Source: Anagrus nilaparvatae
Taxonomy: Eukaryota > Arthropoda > Insecta > Hymenoptera > Mymaridae
Assembly: GCA_022575985.1 (NCBI GenBank)
Contig: JAKSXM010000266.1
Span: forward strand, 2,108,001 to 2,172,000
Length of the DNA: 64,000 nt
Direction of reading: 5' to 3'
Shown here: piece by piece, positions 1 to 14,772 of the stretch
How positions within the stretch are numbered: the first letter of the stretch is position 1
Layout of the letters: every line of letters starts with the position of its first letter
Position numbers and translations under genes: made by a program
The notes under the pieces: generated by a model
What the model was told of the DNA's origin: nothing
Databases searched by the model: none
What the model saw: the letters and a program-made list of their open reading frames with translations, nothing else

Positions 1-3000
1 AATTTATTTATTTCGTGTTTAAAACACAGAAATGAAATATTATGAAATTTATAAATTTTTGGACAATCAATATTACTTTTGCAATAAAATATTTTTATTA
101 AAAATTTCTTTATTTCGGTTTTAAAACACACAAATGAAATTTTATAAAATTTATAAATTTTCGGACAATCAATATGACTTTGGCAATAAAATATTTTTTT
201 AAGAAATTCATTTATTTCGTGTTTAAAACACAGAAATGAAATATTATGAAATTTATAAAGTTTTGGACAATCAATATGACTTGCAATAAAATATTTTTAT
301 TAAAAATTTCTTTATTTCGGTTTTAAAACACACAAATGAAATTTAAAAAAATTTATAAATTTTTGGACAATCAATATGACTTTTGCAATAAAATATTTTT
401 TTAAGAGATTCATTTATTTCGTGTTTAAAACACAGAAATGAAATATTATGAAATTTATAAAGTTTTGGACAATCAATATGACTTTTGCAATAAAATATTT
501 TTTTAAGAAAATTCTTTATTTCGTGTTTAAAACACAGAAATGAAATATTATGAAATTAATAAATTTTTGGACAACCAATATTACTTTTGCAATAAAATAT
601 TTTTTTAAGAAATTGATTTATTTTATGTTTAAAACAATACTAATGAAATATTATGAAATTTATAAAGTTCTGGACAATCAATATGATTTTAGCAATAAAA
701 TATTTTTTTAAGAAAATTATTTATTTCGTGTTTAAAACACAGAAATGAAATATTATGAAATTTATAAAGTTTTGGACAATTAATATGACTTTTGAATAAA
801 ATATTTTTTTAAGAAATTGATTTATTTTATGTTTAAAACCACATTAATGAAATATTATGAAATTTATAAAGTTTCAGACAATCAGTATGACTTTTGCAGT
901 AAAATATTTTTTTAATAAATTTATTTATTTCGTGTTTAAAACACAGAAATGAAATATTATGAAATTTATAAATTTTTGGACAACCAATATTACTTTTGCA
1001 ATAAAATATTTTTATTGAAAATTTCTTTATTTCGGTTTTAAAACACACAAATGAAATATTATGAAATTTATAAAGTTTCAGACAATCAGTATGACTTTTG
1101 CAATAAAATATTTTTTTAATAAATTTATTTATTTCGTGTTTAAAACACAGAAATGAAATATTATGAAATTTATAAATTTTTGGACAACCAATATTACTTT
1201 TGCAATAAAATATTTTTATTGAAAATTTCTTTATTTCGGTTTTAAAACACACAAATGAAATATTATGAAATTTATAAAGTTTTGGACAATCAATATGACT
1301 TTTACAATAAAATATTTTTTTAAGAAATTTATTTATTTCATGTTTAAAACAAACTAATGAAATATTATGAAATTTTAGCAATAAAATATTTTTTTAAGAA
1401 AATTATTTATTTCGTGTTTAAAACACAGAAATGAAATATTATGAAATTTATAAAGTTTTGGACAATTAATATGACTTTTGAATAAAATATTTTTTTAAGA
1501 AATTGATTTATTTTATGTTTCAAACCACATTAATGAAATATTATGAAATTTATAAAGTTTCAGACAATCAGTATGACTTTTGCAATAAAATATTTTTTCA
1601 ATAAATTTATTTATTTCGTGTTTAAAACACAGAAATGAAATATTATGAAATTTATAAATTTTTGGACAACCAATATTACTTTTGCAATAAAATATTTTTA
1701 TTGAAAATGTCTTTATTTCGGTTTTAAAACACACAAATGAAATATACTGAAATTTATATAGTTTTGGACAATCAATATGACTTGCAATAAAATATTTTTT
1801 TAAGAAATTTATTTATTTCGTGTTTAAAACACAGAAATGAAATATTATGAAATTTATAAATTTTTGGACAATCAATATTACTTTTGCAATAAAATATTTT
1901 TATTGAAAATTTCTTTATTTCGGTTTTAAAACACACAAATGAAATTTTATAAAATTTATAAATTTTCGGACAATCAATATGACTTTGGCAATAAAATATT
2001 TTTTTAAGAAATTCATTTATTTCGTGTTTAAAACACAGAAATGAAATATTATGAAATTTATAAAGTTTTGGACAATCAATATGACTTGCAATAAAATATT
2101 TTTATTAAAAATTTCTTTATTTCGGTTTTAAAACACACAAATGAAATTTAAAAAAATTTATAAATTTTCGGACAATCAATATGACTTTTGCAATAAAATA
2201 TTTTTTTAAGAGATTCATTTATTTCGTGTTTAAAACACAGAAATGAAATATTATGAAATTTATAAAGTTTTGGACAATCAATATGACTTTTGCAATAAAA
2301 TATTTTTTTAAGAAAATTATTTATTTCGTGTTTAAAACACAGAAATGAAATATTATGAAATTAATAAATTTTTGGACAACCAATATTACTTTTGCAATAA
2401 AATATTTTTTTAAGAAATTGATTTATTTTATGTTTAAAACAATACTAATGAAATATTATGAAATTTATAAAGTTTCAGACAATCAGTATGACTTTTGCAA
2501 TAAAATATTTTTTTAATAAATTTATTTATTCCGTGTTTAAAACACAGAAATGAAATATTATGAAATTTATAAATTTTTGGACAACCAATATTACTTTTGC
2601 AATAAAATATTTTTATTGAAAATTTCTTTATTTCGGTTTTAAAACACACAAATGAAATATTATGAAATTTATAAAGTTTTGGACAATCAATATGACTTTT
2701 ACAATAAAATATTTTTTTAAGAAATTGATTTATTTTATGTTTAAAACACACAAATGAAATTTTATAAAATTTATAAATTTTCGGACAATCAATATGACTT
2801 TTGCAATAAAATATTTTTTTAATAAATTCATTCATTTCGTGTTTAAAACACAGAAATGAAATATTATGAAATTTATAAAGTTTTGGACAATTAATATGAC
2901 TTTTGAATAAAATATTTTTTTAAGAAATTGATTTATTTTATGTTTAAAACCACATTAATGAAATATTATGAAATTTATAAAGTTTCAGACAATCAGTATG

Positions 3001-3712
3001 ACTTTTGCAATAAATTATTTTTTTAATAAATTTATTTATTTCGTGTTTAAAACACAGAAATGAAATATTATGAAATTTATAAATTTTTGGACAACCAATA
3101 TTACTTTTGCAATAAAATATTTTTATTGAAAATTTCTTTATTTCGGTTTTAAAACACACAAATGAAATATTATGAAATTTATAAAGTTTTGGACAATCAA
3201 TATGACTTTTACAATAAAATATTTTTTTAAGAAATTTATTTATTTTATGTTTAAAACAAACTAATGAAATATTATGAAATTTTAGCAATAAAATATTTTT
3301 TTAAGAAAATTATTTATTTCGTGTTTAAAACACAGAAATGAAATATTATGAAATTTATAAAGTTTTGGACAATTAATATGACTTTTGAATAAAATATTTT
3401 TTTAAGAAATTGATTTATTTTATGTTTAAAACCACATTAATGAAATATTATGAAATTTATAAAGTTTCAGACAATCAGTATGACTTTTGCAATAAAATAT
3501 TTTTTTAATAAATTTATTTATTTCGTGTTTAAAACACAGAAATGAAATATTATGAAATTTATAAATTTTTGGACAACCAATATTACTTTTGCAATAAAAT
3601 ATTTTTATTGAAAATTTCTTTATTTCGGTTTTAAAACACACAAATGAAATATACTGAAATTTATAAAGTTTTGGACAATCAATATGACTTGCAATAAAAT
3701 ATTTTTTTAAGA
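1..3712. repeat. HOR copy A (3,712 bp)
   Basis: The first 20 bases of the window recur in the same monomer context at 3,713, 7,730, 10,756 and 14,773, which sets the HOR boundaries used here (the phase is arbitrary). Copy A spans about 36 monomers. It contains two successive CAGACAATCAG-type monomers near 880 and 1,080, a shortened monomer at about 1,370 (GAAATTTTAGCAATAAAAT) and a monomer with AATACTGAAATTTATA at about 1,741. These act as fingerprints for aligning the other copies. Confidence 0.85.
15..27. other. Monomer dyad GTGTTT-A-AAACAC (representative copy)
   Basis: A perfect inverted repeat of 6 bp arms around a single A, present in most monomers of the TTTCGTG type through the whole window. 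Flanking TTTC and AGAAA extend the symmetry with one bulged base. In TTTCGG-type monomers the same place holds GTTTTAAAAC, also a perfect palindrome. Such a dyad could be a protein-binding site, but it does not match the CENP-B box (TTCG...CGGGA). The function is unknown. Confidence 0.6.
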
Positions 3713-6700
3713 AATTTATTTATTTCGTGTTTAAAACACAGAAATGAAATATTATGAAATTTATAAATTTTTGGACAATCAATATTACTTTTGCAATAAA
3801 ATATTTTTATTGAAAATTTCTTTATTTCGGTTTTAAAACACACAAATGAAATTTTATAAAATTTATAAATTTTCGGACAATCAATATGACTTTGGCAATA
3901 AAATATTTTTTTAAGAAATTCATTTATTTCGTGTTTAAAACACAGAAATGAAATATTATGAAATTTATAAAGTTTTGGACAATCAATATGACTTGCAATA
4001 AAATATTTTTATTAAAAATTTCTTTATTTCGGTTTTAAAACACACAAATGAAATTTAAAAAAATTTATAAATTTTCGGACAATCAATATGACTTTTGCAA
4101 TAAAATATTTTTTTAAGAGATTCATTTATTTCGTGTTTAAAACACAGAAATGAAATATTATGAAATTTATAAAGTTTTGGACAATCAATATGACTTTTGC
4201 AATAAAATATTTTTTTAAGAAAATTCTTTATTTCGTGTTTAAAACACAGAAATGAAATATTATGAAATTAATAAATTTTTGGACAACCAATATTACTTTT
4301 GCAATAAAATATTTTTTTAAGAAATTGATTTATTTTATGTTTAAAACAATACTAATGAAATATTATGAAATTTATAAAGTTCTGGACAATCAATATGATT
4401 TTAGCAATAAAATATTTTTTTAAGAAAATTATTTATTTCGTGTTTAAAACACAGAAATGAAATATTATGAAATTTATAAAGTTTTGGACAATTAATATGA
4501 CTTTTGAATAAAATATTTTTTTAAGAAATTGATTTATTTTATGTTTAAAACCACATTAATGAAATATTATGAAATTTATAAAGTTTCAGACAATCAGTAT
4601 GACTTTTGCAGTAAAATATTTTTTTAATAAATTTATTTATTTCGTGTTTAAAACACAGAAATGAAATATTATGAAATTTATAAATTTTTGGACAACCAAT
4701 ATTACTTTTGCAATAAAATATTTTTATTGAAAATTTCTTTATTTCGGTTTTAAAACACACAAATGAAATATTATGAAATTTATAAAGTTTCAGACAATCA
4801 GTATGACTTTTGCAATAAAATATTTTTTTAATAAATTTATTTATTTCGTGTTTAAAACACAGAAATGAAATATTATGAAATTTATAAATTTTTGGACAAC
4901 CAATATTACTTTTGCAATAAAATATTTTTATTGAAAATTTCTTTATTTCGGTTTTAAAACACACAAATGAAATATTATGAAATTTATAAAGTTTTGGACA
5001 ATCAATATGACTTTTACAATAAAATATTTTTTTAAGAAATTTATTTATTTCATGTTTAAAACAAACTAATGAAATATTATGAAATTTTAGCAATAAAATA
5101 TTTTTTTAAGAAAATTATTTATTTCGTGTTTAAAACACAGAAATGAAATATTATGAAATTTATAAAGTTTTGGACAATTAATATGACTTTTGAATAAAAT
5201 ATTTTTTTAAGAAATTGATTTATTTTATGTTTAAAACCACATTAATGAAATATTATGAAATTTATAAAGTTTCAGACAATCAGTATGACTTTTGCAATAA
5301 AATATTTTTTTAATAAATTTATTTATTTCGTGTTTAAAACACAGAAATGAAATATTATGAAATTTATAAATTTTTGGACAACCAATATTACTTTTGCAAT
5401 AAAATATTTTTATTGAAAATTTCTTTATTTCGGTTTTAAAACACACAAATGAAATATACTGAAATTTATATAGTTTTGGACAATCAATATGACTTGCAAT
5501 AAAATATTTTTTTAAGAAATTTATTTATTTCGTGTTTAAAACACAGAAATGAAATATTATGAAATTTATAAATTTTTGGACAATCAATATTACTTTTGCA
5601 ATAAAATATTTTTATTGAAAATTTCTTTATTTCGGTTTTAAAACACACAAATGAAATTTTATAAAATTTATAAATTTTCGGACAATCAATATGACTTTTG
5701 CAATAAAATATTTTTTTAAGAGATTCATTTATTTCGTGTTTAAAACACAGAAATGAAATATTATGAAATTTATAAAGTTTTGGACAATCAATATGACTTT
5801 AGCAATAAAATATTTTTTTAAGAAAATTATTTATTTCGTATTTAAAACACAGAAATGAAATATTATGAAATTTATAAATTTTTGGACAACCAATATTACT
5901 TTTGCAATAAAATATTTTTATTGAAAATTTCTTTATTTCGGTTTTAAAACACACAAATGAAATTTTATAAAATTTATAAATTTTCGGACAATCAATATGA
6001 CTTTGGCAATAAAATATTTTTTTAAGAAATTCATTTATTTCGTGTTTAAAACACAGAAATGAAATATTATGAAATTTATAAAGTTTTGGACAATCAATAT
6101 GACTTGCAATAAAATATTTTTATTAAAAATTTCTTTATTTCGGTTTTAAAACACACAAATGAAATTTAAAAAAATTTATAAATTTTCGGACAATCAATAT
6201 GACTTTTGCAATAAAATATTTTTTTAAGAGATTCATTTATTTCGTGTTTAAAACACAGAAATGAAATATTATGAAATTTATAAAGTTTTGGACAATCAAT
6301 ATGACTTTTGCAATAAAATATTTTTTTAAGAAAATTATTTATTTCGTGTTTAAAACACAGAAATGAAATATTATGAAATTAATAAATTTTTGGACAACCA
6401 ATATTACTTTTGCAATAAAATATTTTTTTAAGAAATTGATTTATTTTATGTTTAAAACAATACTAATGAAATATTATGAAATTTATAAAGTTTCAGACAA
6501 TCAGTATGACTTTTGCAATAAAATATTTTTTTAATAAATTTATTTATTCCGTGTTTAAAACACAGAAATGAAATATTATGAAATTTATAAATTTTTGGAC
6601 AACCAATATTACTTTTGCAATAAAATATTTTTATTGAAAATTTCTTTATTTCGGTTTTAAAACACACAAATGAAATATTATGAAATTTATAAAGTTTTGG

Positions 6701-7729
6701 ACAATCAATATGACTTTTACAATAAAATATTTTTTTAAGAAATTGATTTATTTTATGTTTAAAACACACAAATGAAATTTTATAAAATTTATAAATTTTC
6801 GGACAATCAATATGACTTTTGCAATAAAATATTTTTTTAATAAATTCATTCATTTCGTGTTTAAAACACAGAAATGAAATATTATGAAATTTATAAAGTT
6901 TTGGACAATTAATATGACTTTTGAATAAAATATTTTTTTAAGAAATTGATTTATTTTATGTTTAAAACCACATTAATGAAATATTATGAAATTTATAAAG
7001 TTTCAGACAATCAGTATGACTTTTGCAATAAATTATTTTTTTAATAAATTTATTTATTTCGTGTTTAAAACACAGAAATGAAATATTATGAAATTTATAA
7101 ATTTTTGGACAACCAATATTACTTTTGCAATAAAATATTTTTATTGAAAATTTCTTTATTTCGGTTTTAAAACACACAAATGAAATATTATGAAATTTAT
7201 AAAGTTTTGGACAATCAATATGACTTTTACAATAAAATATTTTTTTAAGAAATTTATTTATTTCATGTTTAAAACACACTAATGAAATATTATGAAATTT
7301 ATAAAGTTTTGGACAATCAATATAACTTTTGCAATAAAATATTTTTTTAAGAAATTTATTTATTTTATGTTTAAAACAAACTAATGAAATATTATGAAAT
7401 TTTAGCAATAAAATATTTTTTTAAGAAAATTATTTATTTCGTGTTTAAAACACAGAAATGAAATATTATGAAATTTATAAAGTTTTGGACAATTAATATG
7501 ACTTTTGAATAAAATATTTTTTTAATAAATTTATTTATTTCGTGTTTAAAACACAGAAATGAAATATTATGAAATTTATAAATTTTTGGACAACCAATAT
7601 TACTTTTGCAATAAAATATTTTTATTGAAAATTTCTTTATTTCGGTTTTAAAACACACAAATGAAATATACTGAAATTTATAAAGTTTTGGACAATCAAT
7701 ATGACTTGCAATAAAATATTTTTTTAAGA
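3713..7729. repeat. HOR copy B (4,017 bp)
   Basis: This copy aligns to copy A at an offset of 3,712 up to about 5,690. Compared with A it gains three monomers (about 5,690-5,995) and one monomer (about 7,265-7,366), and lacks one monomer near 7,520. It is essentially identical to copy D at a constant offset of 7,043, so B and D are a recent duplicate pair. Length differences in whole-monomer steps fit unequal exchange in register with the monomer. Confidence 0.85.
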
Positions 7730-10700
7730 AATTTATTTATTTCGTGTTTAAAACACAGAAATGAAATATTATGAAATTTATAAATTTTTGGACAATCAAT
7801 ATTACTTTTGCAATAAAATATTTTTATTGAAAATTTCTTTATTTCGGTTTTAAAACACACAAATGAAATTTTATAAAATTTATAAATTTTCGGACAATCA
7901 ATATGACTTTGGCAATAAAATATTTTTTTAAGAAATTCATTTATTTCGTGTTTAAAACACAGAAATGAAATATTATGAAATTTATAAAGTTTTGGACAAT
8001 CAATATGACTTGCAATAAAATATTTTTATTAAAAATTTCTTTATTTCGGTTTTAAAACACACAAATGAAATTTAAAAAAATTTATAAATTTTTGGACAAT
8101 CAATATGACTTTTGCAATAAAATATTTTTTTAAGAGATTCATTTATTTCGTGTTTAAAACACAGAAATGAAATATTATGAAATTTATAAAGTTTTGGACA
8201 ATCAATATGACTTTTGCAATAAAATATTTTTTTAAGAAAATTCTTTATTTCGTGTTTAAAACACAGAAATGAAATATTATGAAATTAATAAATTTTTGGA
8301 CAACCAATATTACTTTTGCAATAAAATATTTTTTTAAGAAATTGATTTATTTTATGTTTAAAACAATACTAATGAAATATTATGAAATTTATAAAGTTCT
8401 GGACAATCAATATGATTTTAGCAATAAAATATTTTTTTAAGAAAATTATTTATTTCGTGTTTAAAACACAGAAATGAAATATTATGAAATTTATAAAGTT
8501 TTGGACAATTAATATGACTTTTGAATAAAATATTTTTTTAAGAAATTGATTTATTTTATGTTTAAAACCACATTAATGAAATATTATGAAATTTATAAAG
8601 TTTCAGACAATCAGTATGACTTTTGCAGTAAAATATTTTTTTAATAAATTTATTTATTTCGTGTTTAAAACACAGAAATGAAATATTATGAAATTTATAA
8701 ATTTTTGGACAACCAATATTACTTTTGCAATAAAATATTTTTATTGAAAATTTCTTTATTTCGGTTTTAAAACACACAAATGAAATATACTGAAATTTAT
8801 ATAGTTTTGGACAATCAATATGACTTGCAATAAAATATTTTTTTAAGAAATTTATTTATTTCGTGTTTAAAACACAGAAATGAAATATTATGAAATTTAT
8901 AAATTTTTGGACAATCAATATTACTTTTGCAATAAAATATTTTTATTGAAAATTTCTTTATTTCGGTTTTAAAACACACAAATGAAATTTTATAAAATTT
9001 ATAAATTTTCGGACAATCAATATGACTTTGGCAATAAAATATTTTTTTAAGAAATTCATTTATTTCGTGTTTAAAACACAGAAATGAAATATTATGAAAT
9101 TTATAAAGTTTTGGACAATCAATATGACTTGCAATAAAATATTTTTATTAAAAATTTCTTTATTTCGGTTTTAAAACACACAAATGAAATTTAAAAAAAT
9201 TTATAAATTTTCGGACAATCAATATGACTTTTGCAATAAAATATTTTTTTAAGAGATTCATTTATTTCGTGTTTAAAACACAGAAATGAAATATTATGAA
9301 ATTTATAAAGTTTTGGACAATCAATATGACTTTTGCAATAAAATATTTTTTTAAGAAAATTATTTATTTCGTGTTTAAAACACAGAAATGAAATATTATG
9401 AAATTAATAAATTTTTGGACAACCAATATTACTTTTGCAATAAAATATTTTTTTAAGAAATTGATTTATTTTATGTTTAAAACAATACTAATGAAATATT
9501 ATGAAATTTATAAAGTTTCAGACAATCAGTATGACTTTTGCAATAAAATATTTTTTTAATAAATTTATTTATTCCGTGTTTAAAACACAGAAATGAAATA
9601 TTATGAAATTTATAAATTTTTGGACAACCAATATTACTTTTGCAATAAAATATTTTTATTGAAAATTTCTTTATTTCGGTTTTAAAACACACAAATGAAA
9701 TATTATGAAATTTATAAAGTTTTGGACAATCAATATGACTTTTACAATAAAATATTTTTTTAAGAAATTGATTTATTTTATGTTTAAAACACACAAATGA
9801 AATTTTATAAAATTTATAAATTTTCGGACAATCAATATGACTTTTGCAATAAAATATTTTTTTAATAAATTCATTCATTTCGTGTTTAAAACACAGAAAT
9901 GAAATATTATGAAATTTATAAAGTTTTGGACAATTAATATGACTTTTGAATAAAATATTTTTTTAAGAAATTGATTTATTTTATGTTTAAAACCACATTA
10001 ATGAAATATTATGAAATTTATAAAGTTTCAGACAATCAGTATGACTTTTGCAATAAATTATTTTTTTAATAAATTTATTTATTTCGTGTTTAAAACACAG
10101 AAATGAAATATTATGAAATTTATAAATTTTTGGACAACCAATATTACTTTTGCAATAAAATATTTTTATTGAAAATTTCTTTATTTCGGTTTTAAAACAC
10201 ACAAATGAAATATTATGAAATTTATAAAGTTTTGGACAATCAATATGACTTTTACAATAAAATATTTTTTTAAGAAATTTATTTATTTTATGTTTAAAAC
10301 AAACTAATGAAATATTATGAAATTTTAGCAATAAAATATTTTTTTAAGAAAATTATTTATTTCGTGTTTAAAACACAGAAATGAAATATTATGAAATTTA
10401 TAAAGTTTTGGACAATTAATATGACTTTTGAATAAAATATTTTTTTAAGAAATTGATTTATTTTATGTTTAAAACCACATTAATGAAATATTATGAAATT
10501 TATAAAGTTTCAGACAATCAGTATGACTTTTGCAATAAAATATTTTTTTAATAAATTTATTTATTTCGTGTTTAAAACACAGAAATGAAATATTATGAAA
10601 TTTATAAATTTTTGGACAACCAATATTACTTTTGCAATAAAATATTTTTATTGAAAATTTCTTTATTTCGGTTTTAAAACACACAAATGAAATATACTGA

Positions 10701-10755
10701 AATTTATAAAGTTTTGGACAATCAATATGACTTGCAATAAAATATTTTTTTAAGA
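7730..10755. repeat. HOR copy C (3,026 bp), copy A lacking 686 bp
   Basis: The start aligns to position 1 at an offset of 7,729. From about 8,561 the offset drops to 7,043 (TTTAAAACCACATTAATG at 8,561 against the same motif, with one substitution, at 1,518). This shows that copy C lacks 686 bp, roughly 833-1,518 of copy A. The remainder aligns to A at 7,043. Copies C+D are thus a second edition of A+B. Confidence 0.85.
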
Positions 10756-13700
10756 AATTTATTTATTTCGTGTTTAAAACACAGAAATGAAATATTATGA
10801 AATTTATAAATTTTTGGACAATCAATATTACTTTTGCAATAAAATATTTTTATTGAAAATTTCTTTATTTCGGTTTTAAAACACACAAATGAAATTTTAT
10901 AAAATTTATAAATTTTCGGACAATCAATATGACTTTGGCAATAAAATATTTTTTTAAGAAATTCATTTATTTCGTGTTTAAAACACAGAAATGAAATATT
11001 ATGAAATTTATAAAGTTTTGGACAATCAATATGACTTGCAATAAAATATTTTTATTAAAAATTTCTTTATTTCGGTTTTAAAACACACAAATGAAATTTA
11101 AAAAAATTTATAAATTTTCGGACAATCAATATGACTTTTGCAATAAAATATTTTTTTAAGAGATTCATTTATTTCGTGTTTAAAACACAGAAATGAAATA
11201 TTATGAAATTTATAAAGTTTTGGACAATCAATATGACTTTTGCAATAAAATATTTTTTTAAGAAAATTCTTTATTTCGTGTTTAAAACACAGAAATGAAA
11301 TATTATGAAATTAATAAATTTTTGGACAACCAATATTACTTTTGCAATAAAATATTTTTTTAAGAAATTGATTTATTTTATGTTTAAAACAATACTAATG
11401 AAATATTATGAAATTTATAAAGTTCTGGACAATCAATATGATTTTAGCAATAAAATATTTTTTTAAGAAAATTATTTATTTCGTGTTTAAAACACAGAAA
11501 TGAAATATTATGAAATTTATAAAGTTTTGGACAATTAATATGACTTTTGAATAAAATATTTTTTTAAGAAATTGATTTATTTTATGTTTAAAACCACATT
11601 AATGAAATATTATGAAATTTATAAAGTTTCAGACAATCAGTATGACTTTTGCAGTAAAATATTTTTTTAATAAATTTATTTATTTCGTGTTTAAAACACA
11701 GAAATGAAATATTATGAAATTTATAAATTTTTGGACAACCAATATTACTTTTGCAATAAAATATTTTTATTGAAAATTTCTTTATTTCGGTTTTAAAACA
11801 CACAAATGAAATATTATGAAATTTATAAAGTTTCAGACAATCAGTATGACTTTTGCAATAAAATATTTTTTTAATAAATTTATTTATTTCGTGTTTAAAA
11901 CACAGAAATGAAATATTATGAAATTTATAAATTTTTGGACAACCAATATTACTTTTGCAATAAAATATTTTTATTGAAAATTTCTTTATTTCGGTTTTAA
12001 AACACACAAATGAAATATTATGAAATTTATAAAGTTTTGGACAATCAATATGACTTTTACAATAAAATATTTTTTTAAGAAATTTATTTATTTCATGTTT
12101 AAAACAAACTAATGAAATATTATGAAATTTTAGCAATAAAATATTTTTTTAAGAAAATTATTTATTTCGTGTTTAAAACACAGAAATGAAATATTATGAA
12201 ATTTATAAAGTTTTGGACAATTAATATGACTTTTGAATAAAATATTTTTTTAAGAAATTGATTTATTTTATGTTTAAAACCACATTAATGAAATATTATG
12301 AAATTTATAAAGTTTCAGACAATCAGTATGACTTTTGCAATAAAATATTTTTTTAATAAATTTATTTATTTCGTGTTTAAAACACAGAAATGAAATATTA
12401 TGAAATTTATAAATTTTTGGACAACCAATATTACTTTTGCAATAAAATATTTTTATTGAAAATTTCTTTATTTCGGTTTTAAAACACACAAATGAAATAT
12501 ACTGAAATTTATATAGTTTTGGACAATCAATATGACTTGCAATAAAATATTTTTTTAAGAAATTTATTTATTTCGTGTTTAAAACACAGAAATGAAATAT
12601 TATGAAATTTATAAATTTTTGGACAATCAATATTACTTTTGCAATAAAATATTTTTATTGAAAATTTCTTTATTTCGGTTTTAAAACACACAAATGAAAT
12701 TTTATAAAATTTATAAATTTTCGGACAATCAATATGACTTTTGCAATAAAATATTTTTTTAAGAGATTCATTTATTTCGTGTTTAAAACACAGAAATGAA
12801 ATATTATGAAATTTATAAAGTTTTGGACAATCAATATGACTTTAGCAATAAAATATTTTTTTAAGAAAATTATTTATTTCGTATTTAAAACACAGAAATG
12901 AAATATTATGAAATTTATAAATTTTTGGACAACCAATATTACTTTTGCAATAAAATATTTTTATTGAAAATTTCTTTATTTCGGTTTTAAAACACACAAA
13001 TGAAATTTTATAAAATTTATAAATTTTCGGACAATCAATATGACTTTGGCAATAAAATATTTTTTTAAGAAATTCATTTATTTCGTGTTTAAAACACAGA
13101 AATGAAATATTATGAAATTTATAAAGTTTTGGACAATCAATATGACTTGCAATAAAATATTTTTATTAAAAATTTCTTTATTTCGGTTTTAAAACACACA
13201 AATGAAATTTAAAAAAATTTATAAATTTTCGGACAATCAATATGACTTTTGCAATAAAATATTTTTTTAAGAGATTCATTTATTTCGTGTTTAAAACACA
13301 GAAATGAAATATTATGAAATTTATAAAGTTTTGGACAATCAATATGACTTTTGCAATAAAATATTTTTTTAAGAAAATTATTTATTTCGTGTTTAAAACA
13401 CAGAAATGAAATATTATGAAATTAATAAATTTTTGGACAACCAATATTACTTTTGCAATAAAATATTTTTTTAAGAAATTGATTTATTTTATGTTTAAAA
13501 CAATACTAATGAAATATTATGAAATTTATAAAGTTTCAGACAATCAGTATGACTTTTGCAATAAAATATTTTTTTAATAAATTTATTTATTCCGTGTTTA
13601 AAACACAGAAATGAAATATTATGAAATTTATAAATTTTTGGACAACCAATATTACTTTTGCAATAAAATATTTTTATTGAAAATTTCTTTATTTCGGTTT

Positions 13701-14772
13701 TAAAACACACAAATGAAATATTATGAAATTTATAAAGTTTTGGACAATCAATATGACTTTTACAATAAAATATTTTTTTAAGAAATTGATTTATTTTATG
13801 TTTAAAACACACAAATGAAATTTTATAAAATTTATAAATTTTCGGACAATCAATATGACTTTTGCAATAAAATATTTTTTTAATAAATTCATTCATTTCG
13901 TGTTTAAAACACAGAAATGAAATATTATGAAATTTATAAAGTTTTGGACAATTAATATGACTTTTGAATAAAATATTTTTTTAAGAAATTGATTTATTTT
14001 ATGTTTAAAACCACATTAATGAAATATTATGAAATTTATAAAGTTTCAGACAATCAGTATGACTTTTGCAATAAATTATTTTTTTAATAAATTTATTTAT
14101 TTCGTGTTTAAAACACAGAAATGAAATATTATGAAATTTATAAATTTTTGGACAACCAATATTACTTTTGCAATAAAATATTTTTATTGAAAATTTCTTT
14201 ATTTCGGTTTTAAAACACACAAATGAAATATTATGAAATTTATAAAGTTTTGGACAATCAATATGACTTTTACAATAAAATATTTTTTTAAGAAATTTAT
14301 TTATTTCATGTTTAAAACACACTAATGAAATATTATGAAATTTATAAAGTTTTGGACAATCAATATAACTTTTGCAATAAAATATTTTTTTAAGAAATTT
14401 ATTTATTTTATGTTTAAAACAAACTAATGAAATATTATGAAATTTTAGCAATAAAATATTTTTTTAAGAAAATTATTTATTTCGTGTTTAAAACACAGAA
14501 ATGAAATATTATGAAATTTATAAAGTTTTGGACAATTAATATGACTTTTGAATAAAATATTTTTTTAATAAATTTATTTATTTCGTGTTTAAAACACAGA
14601 AATGAAATATTATGAAATTTATAAATTTTTGGACAACCAATATTACTTTTGCAATAAAATATTTTTATTGAAAATTTCTTTATTTCGGTTTTAAAACACA
14701 CAAATGAAATATACTGAAATTTATAAAGTTTTGGACAATCAATATGACTTGCAATAAAATATTTTTTTAAGA
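10756..14772. repeat. HOR copy D (4,017 bp), near-identical to copy B
   Basis: Every fingerprint of copy B recurs exactly 7,043 bp downstream: 4,545 to 11,588, 5,230 to 12,273, 6,452 to 13,495, 6,962 to 14,005 and 7,434 to 14,477. I found no difference in the parts compared by eye. Confidence 0.85.

Noticed and set aside
15..27. CENP-B box in the monomer
   Set aside because: The dyad GTGTTT-A-AAACAC shares only a short TTCG-like core and lacks the conserved CGGGA part.
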